Position numbers and translations under genes: made by a program. DNA of 32,271 bases from Candidatus Gottesmanbacteria bacterium (GTDB taxonomy: Bacteria; Patescibacteriota; Microgenomatia; UBA10105), in contig JAHFKJ010000016.1 in assembly GCA_023245415.1 (NCBI GenBank), positions 1 to 32,271 on the forward strand, given 5' to 3'. Below the pieces are notes generated by a model. The model made no database searches and was not told where the DNA came from. It worked only from the letters and a program-made list of their open reading frames with translations. Of this stretch, positions 6,711-15,181 are shown piece by piece (the stretch's first letter is position 1; each line of letters starts with the position of its first letter).

Positions 6711-7439
6711 ATGGGTAGTTTTGCAGAATCTTTTGCTAAATTATTAAAAATTGCAGAAGCTTTTAGAGGAAAAACATTACCTGATCAAATTAGAATGATG
6801 CATACTGGCATTGATTCAAGAATTTATGCAGCATTTTCCCAAATTGATCGAAAATTGTTTGTTGGTCCTTTTATTCAAACTGTTTCTCAATATGTACCAT
6901 ATGCCACAAGAGAACAAATTGATAGTCTAATCTATTGCTGTGGGATTGCTCTGCCAATTGAAGCACAACTCAATACGAGCCAACCTCTGTTAATGGCTGA
7001 AATGTATCAAAACGGTTTACCGGTTGGAGCATGTACTAAAGCGCTTGAAATTGGTGCCGGCTGCGGTTACGGTACGGCTTTATTATCGAAATTTTATGAT
7101 CATGTATACGGAGTTGAAATAGATAAAAATTTAGCCAGGCAGGCAAATGCAAATTTAAAGGCAGCGAATATTGGAAACGCTGATATAATCCATGACAATG
7201 GATTTAAATGGATGAAAAAAAATGTGATCAAACTTGGCCCGTTTGATACGATCATCGTTTCCGCAGCGTTTCCCGAAGATGTGTATTCTAAATTAGTACC
7301 GTACTTAAGTATTGGTGGAAGATTGGTTATGCCAACAATTACAAGTAAGCTTATACGATGTACCCGTAAAGATGAAAAAAATATTATGTGGGAGGAAATT
7401 CGGAGTGATGTGGACTTTGTAAATGGGAAGATGAAGTGA
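6711..7439 (+). CDS. protein-L-isoaspartate O-methyltransferase-like SAM methyltransferase
   Basis: Likely transfers a methyl group from S-adenosylmethionine to damaged isoaspartyl residues, starting their repair. The PCMT pattern is visible: a pre-core region with LPIEAQLNTSQPLLMAEM (equivalent to the ISQP substrate region), SAM motif I as ALEIGAGCGYGTALLS, an acidic residue after the next strand (VYGVEID), and the later FDTIIVSAAFPE. At 242 aa it is in the family range. The N-terminal ~45 residues are not typical and the C-terminus lacks the usual FVPL ending, so a different substrate is possible. The promoter (CATTAT nine bases before the ATG) copies that of the gene at 5850. Confidence 0.75.
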   Translation: MGSFAESFAKLLKIAEAFRGKTLPDQIRMMHTGIDSRIYAAFSQIDRKLFVGPFIQTVSQYVPYATREQIDSLIYCCGIALPIEAQLNTSQPLLMAEMYQNGLPVGACTKALEIGAGCGYGTALLSKFYDHVYGVEIDKNLARQANANLKAANIGNADIIHDNGFKWMKKNVIKLGPFDTIIVSAAFPEDVYSKLVPYLSIGGRLVMPTITSKLIRCTRKDEKNIMWEEIRSDVDFVNGKMK

Positions 7440-7594
7440 ACATTTAATTATTAAGGAATTATTGTTGATGAGTAATTTCTTTGGTGTCAATTTAATCTTC
7501 GTAAATTGCTCACTTGTACGTTTCAGGAAAGGTTTCAGGTATAAATCTACTCTCAAATCTCAAACATTTTATCGCTATAGTGATATTTTTCAAT
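7440..7594 (+). other. convergent spacer with a weak terminator-like hairpin
   Basis: The spacer separates the convergent methyltransferase and DUF4173 genes. It contains ATCGCTATAGTGAT followed by ATTTTT near 7571-7589, a short stem that could end transcription. Nothing else is recognised. Confidence 0.3.
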
Positions 7595-9235
7595 TCATCT
7601 TTCAACTTGCTTTTGGCAACTAGCTTTGACTTTTTCCAAAAACGGGGCGAAGACATCGCGGCGATATTTTTGAAGCAATAAGTATACCTGGTATTCGTGC
7701 AGGTTAAACTGAGTTAATATAGTTAAGTCCGATCCATTTTGACTATATTTATTATATACATACTGGTAGTGGTCTTCAAGGTAAGAAATTGGCTCGCGCA
7801 CATCTATCCTATTTGTTTTATATGTATAACCCATCCTGCAAATTGGTTCATACCAGCCCCAGTAATAATCGTTTGGTTGAGCAGGCTTAACTTGTTCGTA
7901 TTCACGAATCAAATTTAGCCATTGATCATAATTATCAAATGAATTTCCCAGTAAATATGAATAGTCTTTGTACTTCGCATTATTAACGTAGTAGCTGATG
8001 GGATAGGTTTTAGTGATAATCCAGTCCAGATTAAAGATGTTTAGTAAACATACTAAAGAAATAAAAGCGATAATTTGCAGTGAAAAAATCCTTTCCGGAC
8101 TGATGCGTTGGTATAAGCGCAACAAAAATAAAATGAAGGTGAAGGTAATTAAAATAACTGCCGAAGTTGCCAGTATGCGTTGATCTTTCAAACCAAAAAT
8201 CAGCTGTAGCCAGTACAGTTTGTGGTAGGAAAAAATTGTGATCAGCAGCAGTTCTGCTACAAATATGCCCAAGAGTAAGCGGATGCGTGTGGTTTGATGG
8301 TCAAACTTATGTATCGAGTGTATGACCCACAAGCACAATCCGTAACCCAGTAGAGAAACCAGAATTAATTCCCAAAAACCTTGTTGGGTGTAGAGAGAAA
8401 GCGTTTTGAAGGCTAATTGAACCATATTCGTAAGCAGCAGTTTTGACTGGAAAAAAGAAAACAGCGCAAATAAACCAATGGTTGTCGAAAGAATCACGCT
8501 GTATTTTTTAAGTTGCGACGCAAGAGGAGAACGTGGAGCTGATTGTGAATATTCCGAAACCGTCAGCAGAATATAATAGGTGTAACTGGTGATGAGGGTT
8601 TTCAACAAAAATACAATCAGATCAATGTCTAAAATGTACTTTATGATCCGCCATAGATGTTCAAGAATTTGACTGGTAAAGTGATAATATTCACTGTTTA
8701 TGAGGGTAAATAATATATGAAACACGATGAGGATTGGTACGGCCAGAATCAGTCCCAGGCCAGTCTCTTTACTTATTTTCCCTTTAGGCAAACCCTTAAG
8801 TTTTAAGAGACTGAGTGGTTTTAAGAGTATGAGGCCGAATAAAAATTCATAAAAAACAAAGACAGTATATTTGACTAAGCTAAACAGATAATGGTTTGCG
8901 TTTGCGGGAAATCCGGATTGGCGAAATAAACCTACCAGAAATAACGTTGCTGTTAAAAACAGACTAAATGAATTAACTGTGACGAGTAAATGGTTGCTCG
9001 TGATGCTTGAGAAGATGGCGATGAGGGAACTTATGATGAGTAAACTGGTTTGAAACTTATTGAGATTTCGCCCTTTTTCTCTGAGTAATATGACCACTGA
9101 GCCCATCAAGACAATCCAATATAAGGTCATTTGCAGATTCACCGGCGGAGTGCCAAATCCGATAACCAATGTATAAAATGCGCCGATAATCAAAGAGAGA
9201 AGAAGAGCTGTGTACGAAGTTGCCTGACTATCCAT
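7595..9235 (-). CDS. DUF4173-family polytopic membrane protein
   Basis: Large integral membrane protein (546 aa) with roughly a dozen hydrophobic helices from the N-terminus (LLLSLIIGAFYTLVIGFG) to about residue 400 (LQIIAFISLVCLLNIFNLDW), then a polar C-terminal domain of ~130 residues. The pattern of many helices, then NLDWIITK and an extended tail with repeated Tyr/Asp (YYVNNAKYKDYSYLLG), resembles DUF4173 (once DUF4153), a family without established function. The start is a plain ATG; TAAATA lies about five bases upstream, so a leaderless mRNA is possible but less clear than elsewhere. It could form a transcript with the lipoprotein upstream at 9379, but a palindromic repeat separates them. 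Confidence 0.65.
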   Translation of the reverse strand: MDSQATSYTALLLSLIIGAFYTLVIGFGTPPVNLQMTLYWIVLMGSVVILLREKGRNLNKFQTSLLIISSLIAIFSSITSNHLLVTVNSFSLFLTATLFLVGLFRQSGFPANANHYLFSLVKYTVFVFYEFLFGLILLKPLSLLKLKGLPKGKISKETGLGLILAVPILIVFHILFTLINSEYYHFTSQILEHLWRIIKYILDIDLIVFLLKTLITSYTYYILLTVSEYSQSAPRSPLASQLKKYSVILSTTIGLFALFSFFQSKLLLTNMVQLAFKTLSLYTQQGFWELILVSLLGYGLCLWVIHSIHKFDHQTTRIRLLLGIFVAELLLITIFSYHKLYWLQLIFGLKDQRILATSAVILITFTFILFLLRLYQRISPERIFSLQIIAFISLVCLLNIFNLDWIITKTYPISYYVNNAKYKDYSYLLGNSFDNYDQWLNLIREYEQVKPAQPNDYYWGWYEPICRMGYTYKTNRIDVREPISYLEDHYQYVYNKYSQNGSDLTILTQFNLHEYQVYLLLQKYRRDVFAPFLEKVKASCQKQVER

Positions 9236-9283
9236 GTATATATTTAGGTCGAATAGACGAGGTAAATCATGCGAGAGAAATAG

Positions 9284-9318
9284 AAAGCTAAGCTTTTAAT
9301 TCGTCAAAGCTTAGCTTT
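9284..9318. repeat. AAAGCTAAGCTTT / AAAGCTTAGCTTT inverted repeat
   Basis: Two 13-base arms in inverted orientation with a short loop (TAATTCGTC) form a strong hairpin between the lipoprotein gene and the DUF4173 gene. The same arms recur at 14979-15010 and 23466-23500, and one half recurs at about 18812-18824. It is a dispersed palindrome that may also act as a terminator. Confidence 0.8.
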
Positions 9319-9378
9319 AGACAGGGTGATGCTTGGGAAAAACTGAATTCACTCAATATTATCAATTGAAAAATTAAA

Positions 9379-9813
9379 TTATGGATTTATTTCATGAGAT
9401 CCTAGACGTAATTTCCAAGTGCCATCATCCTTTTTTTGACCTCCGAATAGTGGATAGTTGTATCCACCGCCACCACGACTTCCTGCAGTATGAGAAGCGT
9501 AACTAAATAAACCAATTTGTCGAGAATTCAGTCTTAATCCTAAACTATTTTCCCTGGTTATCTTTCTACCTTTCACAGTAATGCAGCAGCGATTGCCAAC
9601 ATCAATACTAATTCCATGAGTGTTAACATTAGCTACAATAAAATGGACATCACCAGATGTATTTGGTGGGGTACTAGAACCTATAGTACAAGATGCAGCA
9701 AGTAAAGCTGTTAATAAGAGAGTTGCAAGAGGTGGAATATGCGTATTTCTTACACGACTGAGTCGGGGTTCAACTTTAATTTGGGTACTATTAACCGGAT
9801 TTTCTACTGCCAT
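9379..9813 (-). CDS. putative lipoprotein, Gly-rich, unknown function
   Basis: Unrecognised 144-aa protein. A polar ~27-residue N-terminal tail precedes a hydrophobic stretch, PLATLLLTALLAASC, ending in a lipobox-like Cys, so it is probably lipidated and exposed outside the membrane. The mature region has a CC pair (GNRCCITVKG) and a Gly-rich segment (SRGGGGYNYPLFGG) and looks beta-rich. The arrangement matches the lipoprotein at 2495. The upstream region has TTGACT with a 17-nt spacer to TACTAT on the minus strand, giving a leader of ~40 nt. No partner recognised. Confidence 0.6.
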   Translation of the reverse strand: MAVENPVNSTQIKVEPRLSRVRNTHIPPLATLLLTALLAASCTIGSSTPPNTSGDVHFIVANVNTHGISIDVGNRCCITVKGRKITRENSLGLRLNSRQIGLFSYASHTAGSRGGGGYNYPLFGGQKKDDGTWKLRLGSHEINP

Positions 9814-9895
9814 ATGCTCTACTTTTAAAGTTTTTGATAATGACTTATAGTATTATAATGTTGTGGACTAGTCAAGACCAGGAGTTACGTACTTC

Positions 9896-9990
9896 GTCAT
9901 TGCGAGGAGCGTAGCGACGCGGCAATCTCATAGCCTACCTACACAGGTATGGATCGCCACGTCAGGCTGATCCTGACTCGCGAAGACCGA
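9896..9990. repeat. dispersed palindromic repeat (GTCATTGCGA...GGCAATCTC family)
   Basis: Begins GTCATTGCGAGGAGCGTAG and continues GCGGCAATCTC, then GGATCGCCACGTCAGG and a small hairpin (GTCAGGctgatCCTGAC). A related, more complete palindrome is at 29705-29793. Repeats of this wording are common in CPR and other bacterial genomes. Confidence 0.65.
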
Positions 9991-10122
9991 TTTTCGGGAA
10001 CTAGCGAATAGTCACGACACAAGAATCAATTACGCCATAAAATTACTGAATTTGGAGAAGTCTTAAGCTAATTTAAGACACCACGGAGTGGGAAAATTAA
10101 AGGCCTTATGTCAGCGGTTTAT

Positions 10123-10189
10123 AGTATACCCATCTTACTCCGATTTGCAAGATTTTAGCGCAGCAAAGAGGATTAGATGGGTTTATACT
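10123..10189. repeat. long imperfect inverted repeat
   Basis: The arms AGTATA-CCCATCT-TACTCC and GAGGAT-TAGATGGG-TTATACT pair over about 17 of 20 positions around a ~26-base loop. It lies 50 bases upstream of the gene at 10239 and has no T-tract, so a regulatory structure or a mobile palindrome is more likely than a terminator. Confidence 0.5.
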
Positions 10190-10200
10190 GAATAATTAGG

Positions 10201-10230
10201 TTGCAAACCTGAGTTATTGAAGTATATACT
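10201..10230 (+). promoter_or_regulatory. promoter of the gene at 10239 (leaderless)
   Basis: TTGCAA (10201-10206), 18-nt spacer, TATACT (10225-10230), then eight bases to the ATG. Confidence 0.65.
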
Positions 10231-10238
10231 ATCGGCCT

Positions 10239-11474
10239 ATGAGCATAATTGAACGTATTACCCCGAGTTTTGCACCGGATGGGACTAGATCAGGACCTGA
10301 TGTTTCAGGTCAAATATCGGTTGAACGAAAGCGCCAGCAAAAGAAAAGTATTCACAGGTATTTGTCTGAAAACCAATCCGTAGCTATTCCACTACTTGAA
10401 CTTGATACGGCTGTTTTTGCTGAAAATAAAATTGGCCCGGAGAGAATTGCATTAGTAATCCGTGAGGTGCAGATAGAACTGACGAAAAAAAAATCTGTCG
10501 ATCGGATCGACTTTATTTACTCAGGCGGACATGAACTTATCAATCGCGACGTGATTTGGTGGAAGCGAAAAGTTGCTCAGACAGAACTTCAACCTCTAAA
10601 TGCACTTGAACCGTCTAAAAGTCTTTCCCAAGGATTACAGACGAAACTTGAGCCTTTATTTGCGGTCGATATAACAGAGGAAAATAATGAACTAAAACTC
10701 CATTGGCGACTGACCCGTTGGCAAAAGCAGCTGCTCGTGCATCTGGCACAACAGCCAGGACTGTTGTTTTACGACACCGACATCACTGCATTAGATCAGC
10801 TGAAAGGCGATCAAATTCAATTTTCCGAAACTATCAAAAGAGATGTAAATCACATTAATGCCCTTTTGGCTGCCAGAGAAATACCTTATCTTATATATCA
10901 GGTCGATCATCAAAACGGCTATATTTTTGATGCCACCGAAAATGCCCCGGTATGGAGTCTGTCTCAAGCTGAGACTGAGAAGCTGCGCAGACTGCCCGAT
11001 GAGCCAAAAGACTTAGATTCACCGCGTAAGAAGGTTATGAATGCATTGCGATATACAACTGACTCAGACAGACCAGGATTGCTCGGTTCCCTTTTAAATC
11101 GTAAAGAGCGGCAACTGCTCGTATATTTAGCCATGAACTGGTATAAATGCGTTTCAGTTTTCCAGATAAGTACTGAAAATCAACAATTTAAACTAAACGA
11201 TATACTGATAAAAAAATTGAATCGGGATCTGCTTAAATACGGTTTGGCGATTTATTATTATAAAGATCAAGAATCAAAGCCGGATGATAAAATAAAGCCG
11301 AAAAGACCAAAAAAGATCAATTACCTAAGCCATGAAGGGGCTTTTATGTTGGGGTTGACGCATATTAAAGGCACTGAAATTACCGTCACCGTGTATGATA
11401 TGTCTTCACGACGGGCCCACGATCGGGAAGTTCAAGTAATCGTAGGAGAATACCGCCGGCTTTACCGCAAATAA
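10239..11474 (+). CDS. hypothetical protein, possibly two winged-helix domains
   Basis: Unrecognised 411-aa soluble protein. Two segments resemble each other and the DNA-binding winged helix of OmpR/PhoB regulators: LTRWQKQLLVHLAQQPGLLF ... VNHINALLAAREIPYLIYQV...NGYIFD (about 158-235) and LLNRKERQLLVYLAMNWYKC ... (about 288-345). In OmpR-type domains an LT..E..LL..L entry helix is followed by a recognition helix and a final GY.F hairpin, which the first copy mimics. There is no receiver domain and no membrane segment. It has its own leaderless promoter and is followed by two proteins with twin-arginine-like N-termini, each with its own promoter. A transcription-factor role is an inference from weak pattern similarity. 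Confidence 0.6.
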   Translation: MSIIERITPSFAPDGTRSGPDVSGQISVERKRQQKKSIHRYLSENQSVAIPLLELDTAVFAENKIGPERIALVIREVQIELTKKKSVDRIDFIYSGGHELINRDVIWWKRKVAQTELQPLNALEPSKSLSQGLQTKLEPLFAVDITEENNELKLHWRLTRWQKQLLVHLAQQPGLLFYDTDITALDQLKGDQIQFSETIKRDVNHINALLAAREIPYLIYQVDHQNGYIFDATENAPVWSLSQAETEKLRRLPDEPKDLDSPRKKVMNALRYTTDSDRPGLLGSLLNRKERQLLVYLAMNWYKCVSVFQISTENQQFKLNDILIKKLNRDLLKYGLAIYYYKDQESKPDDKIKPKRPKKINYLSHEGAFMLGLTHIKGTEITVTVYDMSSRRAHDREVQVIVGEYRRLYRK

Positions 11475-11495
11475 GCTGTTATTTTAAGCCTATAG

Positions 11496-11523
11496 TTGAT
11501 TTACAGGGAAAACTGTGTATAAT
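11496..11523 (+). promoter_or_regulatory. promoter of the HExxH protein gene (leaderless)
   Basis: TTGATT (11496-11501), 16-nt spacer, TATAAT (11518-11523), then ten bases to the ATG at 11534. Confidence 0.65.
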
Positions 11524-11533
11524 ACACTTAACT

Positions 11534-12427
11534 ATGCCTATAGAACGTAAACCAACTCGTCTGGAACGAAGAGTAAAGGATCTCGCTAAAGAAAAAGCAA
11601 AGCGCAAGTATCAAGGAAAACAAGAAAAAATTAACCGACGGGAATTCTTGAAATTAAGCGCTATATTTTTAACAGTTGGAGGAGGATTATCAGTTTTAGC
11701 CAGGTTATTAATAAAAAGTGAAATAAATGAAACAGATATTATTCTGTCTGAAGCTAAGAGACAGGGTTATCTTCCCAGCAAAAAAGAACAGGAACTTTGG
11801 GCAGGGGCTTATAAACATACGGATGTGAACCTTCCGCTTACAAAGGAAAACGCTACCGTCGTGCATGACCGGTTTGCCGATACACTTCTTTTGATGTCTC
11901 AGTCAGAGAATCCTCATTTTAAATCAGCGATTGAATATCTGACGCTTCTTAAAAACAGGGGTAAGCTGGAATTTAAAAATAGACCAAAAATTGGTGCAGA
12001 TCCAAGTCAGTCTGGATCTTTGGCTATAGACGCAGCTTTTGAAAATAATGAAATTAAATACTTTTTTTTAATTTCCGAAGACTTTGTATTGAATAATTCA
12101 AGTAGTTTGACTCTTGCCGGCAGTATATCTCATGAAACGAGACATCTGCGTCAGATCGAAGAGCATCTTGAAACATTGCCATTTACAATGTCAGAGAGCC
12201 AGAAGTTTGATCTTTTACAGGCCAATTTTTCAACTCAAGGATTGAACCAGGAAGCAGACGCGTATGCAGCAGAAGCCCAAAGCTATATAGTCGAGGCTGG
12301 TCTTCTGGGACATTTATTCGACGAAGCAATAACTGGGAAAGATGAACGGGCGGCAAACTTTATTTTAAGCGGAAGTGACCCGAATGGTTTTAAATGGAGA
12401 GAATACATCAGGGATATTTTGCCGTAA
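11534..12427 (+). CDS. putative secreted HExxH metallopeptidase with Tat-like N-terminus
   Basis: Predicted exported zinc peptidase-like protein, 297 aa. After a very basic ~33-residue tail it has NRREFLKLSAIFLTVGG (RR at 35-36), a twin-arginine-type signal with a hydrophobic core; it could also serve as a plain membrane anchor. In the body, ISHETRHLRQ gives HExxH (H200, E201, H204), and LNQEADAYAAEA about 36 residues later supplies a candidate third ligand (E240), a gluzincin-like layout. No known peptidase family was recognised and the function is not proven. The spacing to the neighbouring genes and the separate promoters argue against one operon, but the next gene shares the twin-arginine start and may be related in role. 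Confidence 0.6.
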   Translation: MPIERKPTRLERRVKDLAKEKAKRKYQGKQEKINRREFLKLSAIFLTVGGGLSVLARLLIKSEINETDIILSEAKRQGYLPSKKEQELWAGAYKHTDVNLPLTKENATVVHDRFADTLLLMSQSENPHFKSAIEYLTLLKNRGKLEFKNRPKIGADPSQSGSLAIDAAFENNEIKYFFLISEDFVLNNSSSLTLAGSISHETRHLRQIEEHLETLPFTMSESQKFDLLQANFSTQGLNQEADAYAAEAQSYIVEAGLLGHLFDEAITGKDERAANFILSGSDPNGFKWREYIRDILP

Positions 12428-12441
12428 TAAATATACCCCAG

Positions 12442-12508
12442 AGGGTTCAACCCTATTTTAGGCTGTCATGAAGGCATAATAGTGGATCCAATCCAAACCA
12501 GTTGGATC
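12442..12508 (+). repeat. two small palindromes between the Tat-like genes
   Basis: AGGGTTCAACCCT (12442-12454), followed shortly by TTTTA, could end the upstream transcript. GATCCAA/TTGGATC (12485-12508) is a second inverted repeat with a ten-base loop, a possible operator or terminator. Confidence 0.4.
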
Positions 12509-12590
12509 AAATTAAGTCATGATAAATCAGATTAGACTTCAAAAATCAGGGTATCTTCCTTACATTATAAACCTATAATATAATAGGCGT

Positions 12591-13532
12591 ATGAATGAGT
12601 TATCCCGGCGACAGTATTTAAAATTGATGGCTGGTGGAGTGATCGGACTGATTGCAGGGGAATATTTACCGGTAACCAATTGGAATACTTTGCGGGGTAC
12701 TACCTATGATCGGATCAAAGCCTGGAATAAGTTGCAGAGTCAATTAAATGAAGCGCGTCAATCCGGTGATTTGACCGCAGTTTCAGAAATCGAAAAAGCT
12801 CAATATATGTGGGTGGCAGCAAATGGTCTGGAGCAGGGAGCACGTCTGGAAGGCATGAATTTGGCAGCTGCGCATATGAACAGGTTTCTCTACGGACCTG
12901 AAGGGGATGTTGATCTCTCTAAAACTTTGGCAAACTATTTGCAGAATTCAGCAGGGGATACTGTTTCCGATCAAAGTTTACGTTTAGGTGAAACGATAAT
13001 TGACGCAGTTCAATGGCCGGATATTTCGATGCCATTTAAAAGCTTCAATGTACAGCAAAAAAAAGAAATACTTGACGCTAGTCAAAATCGATCTTTAGCC
13101 TATGCTGGAGTAGCCAGAGTCAGGAAAGCATGCTATGAAGATTGGTTTCAAGCGGTAGGTATATCAAGCTTTCAGCTAAATTTTATAATCGAACCGGCGT
13201 CTTTTTTCGAGACATCAGCGACAGTTGGGGGCTTGCCTGTATTGCAAGTAAGTGTGTCTGATTTAAACTTAAGCATGAACGACAAATACGATTGGGTTCT
13301 ACCGCCTTATCCTTTTTCCGCTTCAAATTACGCCATTCAGTTTCTCTACACTCTAGGAATATCTACTGATGTTCGACGCTCATTGAATGATTACATTGAA
13401 GAGTTGGAGCGCGAACATTTTCCAGACGGGCTTACCGAAAAGGATTTTGGATTGCTAGTCAAATATGGAGTAGCCGGAAATTTTGATATGCATGCCAAGA
13501 TAAACCTACATAATGTAGAGATACTCGTTTAA
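12591..13532 (+). CDS. hypothetical protein with twin-arginine-like signal
   Basis: Unrecognised 313-aa protein predicted to be exported or anchored. The N-terminus ELSRRQYLKLMAGGVIGLIAG fits the twin-arginine consensus (S-R-R-x-x-L-K) with a short hydrophobic core, closely resembling the preceding HExxH protein. The rest is soluble, mostly helical in the first half (AWNKLQSQLNEARQSGDL) and mixed in the second; no metal-binding or catalytic motif is obvious. Two overlapping TATAAT boxes (12574-12584) end six bases before the ATG, so the mRNA is likely leaderless. The pairing with the upstream protein suggests a shared envelope process, which is inference. Confidence 0.6.
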   Translation: MNELSRRQYLKLMAGGVIGLIAGEYLPVTNWNTLRGTTYDRIKAWNKLQSQLNEARQSGDLTAVSEIEKAQYMWVAANGLEQGARLEGMNLAAAHMNRFLYGPEGDVDLSKTLANYLQNSAGDTVSDQSLRLGETIIDAVQWPDISMPFKSFNVQQKKEILDASQNRSLAYAGVARVRKACYEDWFQAVGISSFQLNFIIEPASFFETSATVGGLPVLQVSVSDLNLSMNDKYDWVLPPYPFSASNYAIQFLYTLGISTDVRRSLNDYIEELEREHFPDGLTEKDFGLLVKYGVAGNFDMHAKINLHNVEILV

Positions 13533-13548
13533 TTATAAATGCCCGTCC

Positions 13549-13577
13549 TTGACAGACGAGAGTAAAAGTATTAAAAC
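13549..13577 (+). promoter_or_regulatory. promoter of the prohibitin gene (leaderless)
   Basis: TTGACA (13549-13554), 17-nt spacer, TAAAAC (13572-13577), six bases to the ATG at 13584. This favours the ATG over the track GTG at 13578. Confidence 0.6.
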
Positions 13578-13583
13578 GTGATT

Positions 13584-14447
13584 ATGGCACAGGATGTTGA
13601 TTTTCGTACTCTTTCCCAAAAAATTCCCGGAATAGGTATTATCAAGATCGTCGTCGTCTTATTTTTGGCATTGGTTTTGTTTAAATCTACGGTTGTGATC
13701 GTTCCGGCTGGACATGTAGGAGTTTTGTATGACAAAGGTCGGGGAGTTTTGCCCAAACCGTTAAATGAAGGTCTCAATTTTACAATTCCTTTCTGGCAAA
13801 GTGTGACCCTTATGGACGCGCGGATTCAAGAATATACCATGTCGGCCCAAGTTGATGAGGGCGCGTATCGACGGGATGATGCCCTTGATGCTCCGACTTC
13901 AGATGGACAGCAGGTGAAGATCGACGCGACGGTGATATATAAAATTGACAAAAACAAAGCTCCGGACATTTTGAAGACTATCGGCGTTGATTATGTAGAT
14001 AAGCTTATCCGGCCGTTTTCCAGAAGTCAAATCCGTCTGGTAGCCAGCCGCTACAGTGCGCCGGCTCTGTATTCTGAAAATCGCCAGGAAGCAGAAGCGG
14101 TGATGACCAAGGAAATTCAAGACCTTCTGGCGCCCAAAGATTTGCTTGTTGACAAAGTACTTCTTCGGGCAGTCAATTTTTCCCCGGAATATTCCAAAGC
14201 TATTGAAGACAAAGTGATCGCCGAACAACGTATTAAACAAGCTGAATTTGAAGTCAAAGAAGCGACTCAAAGGGCACAGGCCAAAATTGCCGAAGCCAAG
14301 GGATTAGCCGAAGCCCAAGCTTTGCAAAAAGCTTCACTTACACAGGAATTCCTACAGCTGGAGGCCATCAAAAAGTGGGACGGGAAACTACCTCAAGTTG
14401 CCGGTAGCGGCTCTACACCATTTATCAATATCCCTCTGGGAAGGTAA
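13584..14447 (+). CDS. prohibitin family protein (SPFH/Band 7)
   Basis: Membrane-anchored SPFH protein; the family forms large ring or cage assemblies on membranes and influences proteases and membrane organisation. An N-terminal transmembrane helix (GIIKIVVVLFLALVLF) leads into the Band 7 domain (VIVPAGHVGVLYDKGRG ... LNEGLNFTIPFW), and the C-terminal third is a charged Ala/Glu/Lys coiled coil (EQRIKQAEFEVKEATQRAQAK). The prohibitin-type LLxxVNFSPEYSKAIEDK block is present. Length is normal. Start set at the ATG at 13584 from the promoter position. It converges with the unknown gene at 14451, with only three bases between the stops. Confidence 0.9.
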   Translation: MAQDVDFRTLSQKIPGIGIIKIVVVLFLALVLFKSTVVIVPAGHVGVLYDKGRGVLPKPLNEGLNFTIPFWQSVTLMDARIQEYTMSAQVDEGAYRRDDALDAPTSDGQQVKIDATVIYKIDKNKAPDILKTIGVDYVDKLIRPFSRSQIRLVASRYSAPALYSENRQEAEAVMTKEIQDLLAPKDLLVDKVLLRAVNFSPEYSKAIEDKVIAEQRIKQAEFEVKEATQRAQAKIAEAKGLAEAQALQKASLTQEFLQLEAIKKWDGKLPQVAGSGSTPFINIPLGR

Positions 14448-14450
14448 AAG

Positions 14451-14834
14451 TCATACTACACTACTTAATTCATCATAAGTTGCATTTCTTTCAAAGTGTA
14501 AGCGTGCGATGAAGCTTGGTCCATCTACGTCTGAAGAAGTAATTGGAACTAATTCAACCACTTTAAATCTCTCGCCGCTAAGTATTCGAAATTCAGAATT
14601 TACGGCAGGAGGAGTCTTATGAAAATGAATGTAAAATTCAACTGTTGCTTTGCCGTTATTTTTATCTATGGTTATTACGGGTGAGGTAGACCCACCGTTT
14701 TTAAATTTAAGTTCCGTGTTATCTATCATTCCTTTACAGGTGTGTAAATTATGAGGAAATCCGTTTGGAAAAAGTTCAGGACCGCGGGGGAAAGTACTAT
14801 CCCCAATACCTATGTCAATAATATGTTCTTTCAT
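14451..14834 (-). CDS. hypothetical protein, unknown function
   Basis: Unrecognised 127-aa soluble protein with no signal peptide. It looks beta-rich, with alternating polar and hydrophobic strands (KATVEFYIHFHKTPP, FKVVELVPITSSD), and has several His residues but no recognisable metal site. TATAAT on the minus strand (14843-14848) lies eight bases before the ATG, supporting the start and a leaderless transcript. It converges closely with the prohibitin gene. No function proposed. Confidence 0.55.
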   Translation of the reverse strand: MKEHIIDIGIGDSTFPRGPELFPNGFPHNLHTCKGMIDNTELKFKNGGSTSPVITIDKNNGKATVEFYIHFHKTPPAVNSEFRILSGERFKVVELVPITSSDVDGPSFIARLHFERNATYDELSSVV

Positions 14835-14969
14835 AAATACTGATTATAATTTGATAATTCGAAACTACAAGACTAGAAAGTAAATTTAATTTATGATTAT
14901 TGATTTTATATTCAATCATACTTATTTTTCAGTTGAGCACGAGTTTCGCGTTATGGCAACTTAAAACCC

Positions 14970-15015
14970 AGCCTGTGAAAAAGCTTAGCTTTGTTGCAAA
15001 GCTAAGCTTTAGGCT
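14970..15015. repeat. AGCCT-AAGCTTAGCTTT palindrome
   Basis: AAAGCTTAGCTTT and AAAGCTAAGCTTT around a short loop (GTTGC), with outer AGCCT/AGGCT pairing. Same family as the repeats at 9284 and 23466, here with extended arms. Confidence 0.75.
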
Positions 15016-15102
15016 TAAACAACTATCGAGTGCTATTATATATCTTTTTTATATACAATAAAATATTTTGATATTTACAAATAAAACTTCCAGGTTTACT
15101 GT

Positions 15103-15108
15103 TATAAT
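15103..15108 (+). promoter_or_regulatory. -10 box before the lepA 5' fragment
   Basis: TATAAT six bases before the ATG of the fragment, the same geometry as other leaderless starts here. The old promoter of the disrupted lepA may still fire. Confidence 0.45.
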
Positions 15109-15181
15109 GAGCAAATGAATCAAAATCATATTCGAAACTTTTGTATAATTGCCCATATAGATCATGGCAAGTCCACGCTTG

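Larger units (their letters stand above)
9814..10238. other. 425-bp divergent intergenic region with dispersed repeats and a hairpin
   Basis: The region holds the minus-strand promoter of the lipoprotein (TTGACT...TACTAT, ~9855-9885), a palindromic repeat at 9896-9990, a long imperfect hairpin at 10123-10189, and the plus-strand promoter of the gene at 10239. No ORF in it is convincing. Confidence 0.55.
14835..15114. other. intergenic region upstream of lepA
   Basis: AT-rich. It contains the minus-strand promoter of the gene at 14451, the AAAGCTTAGCTTT palindrome, and the TATAAT (15103-15108) that precedes the lepA 5' fragment. No further gene seen. Confidence 0.5.
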
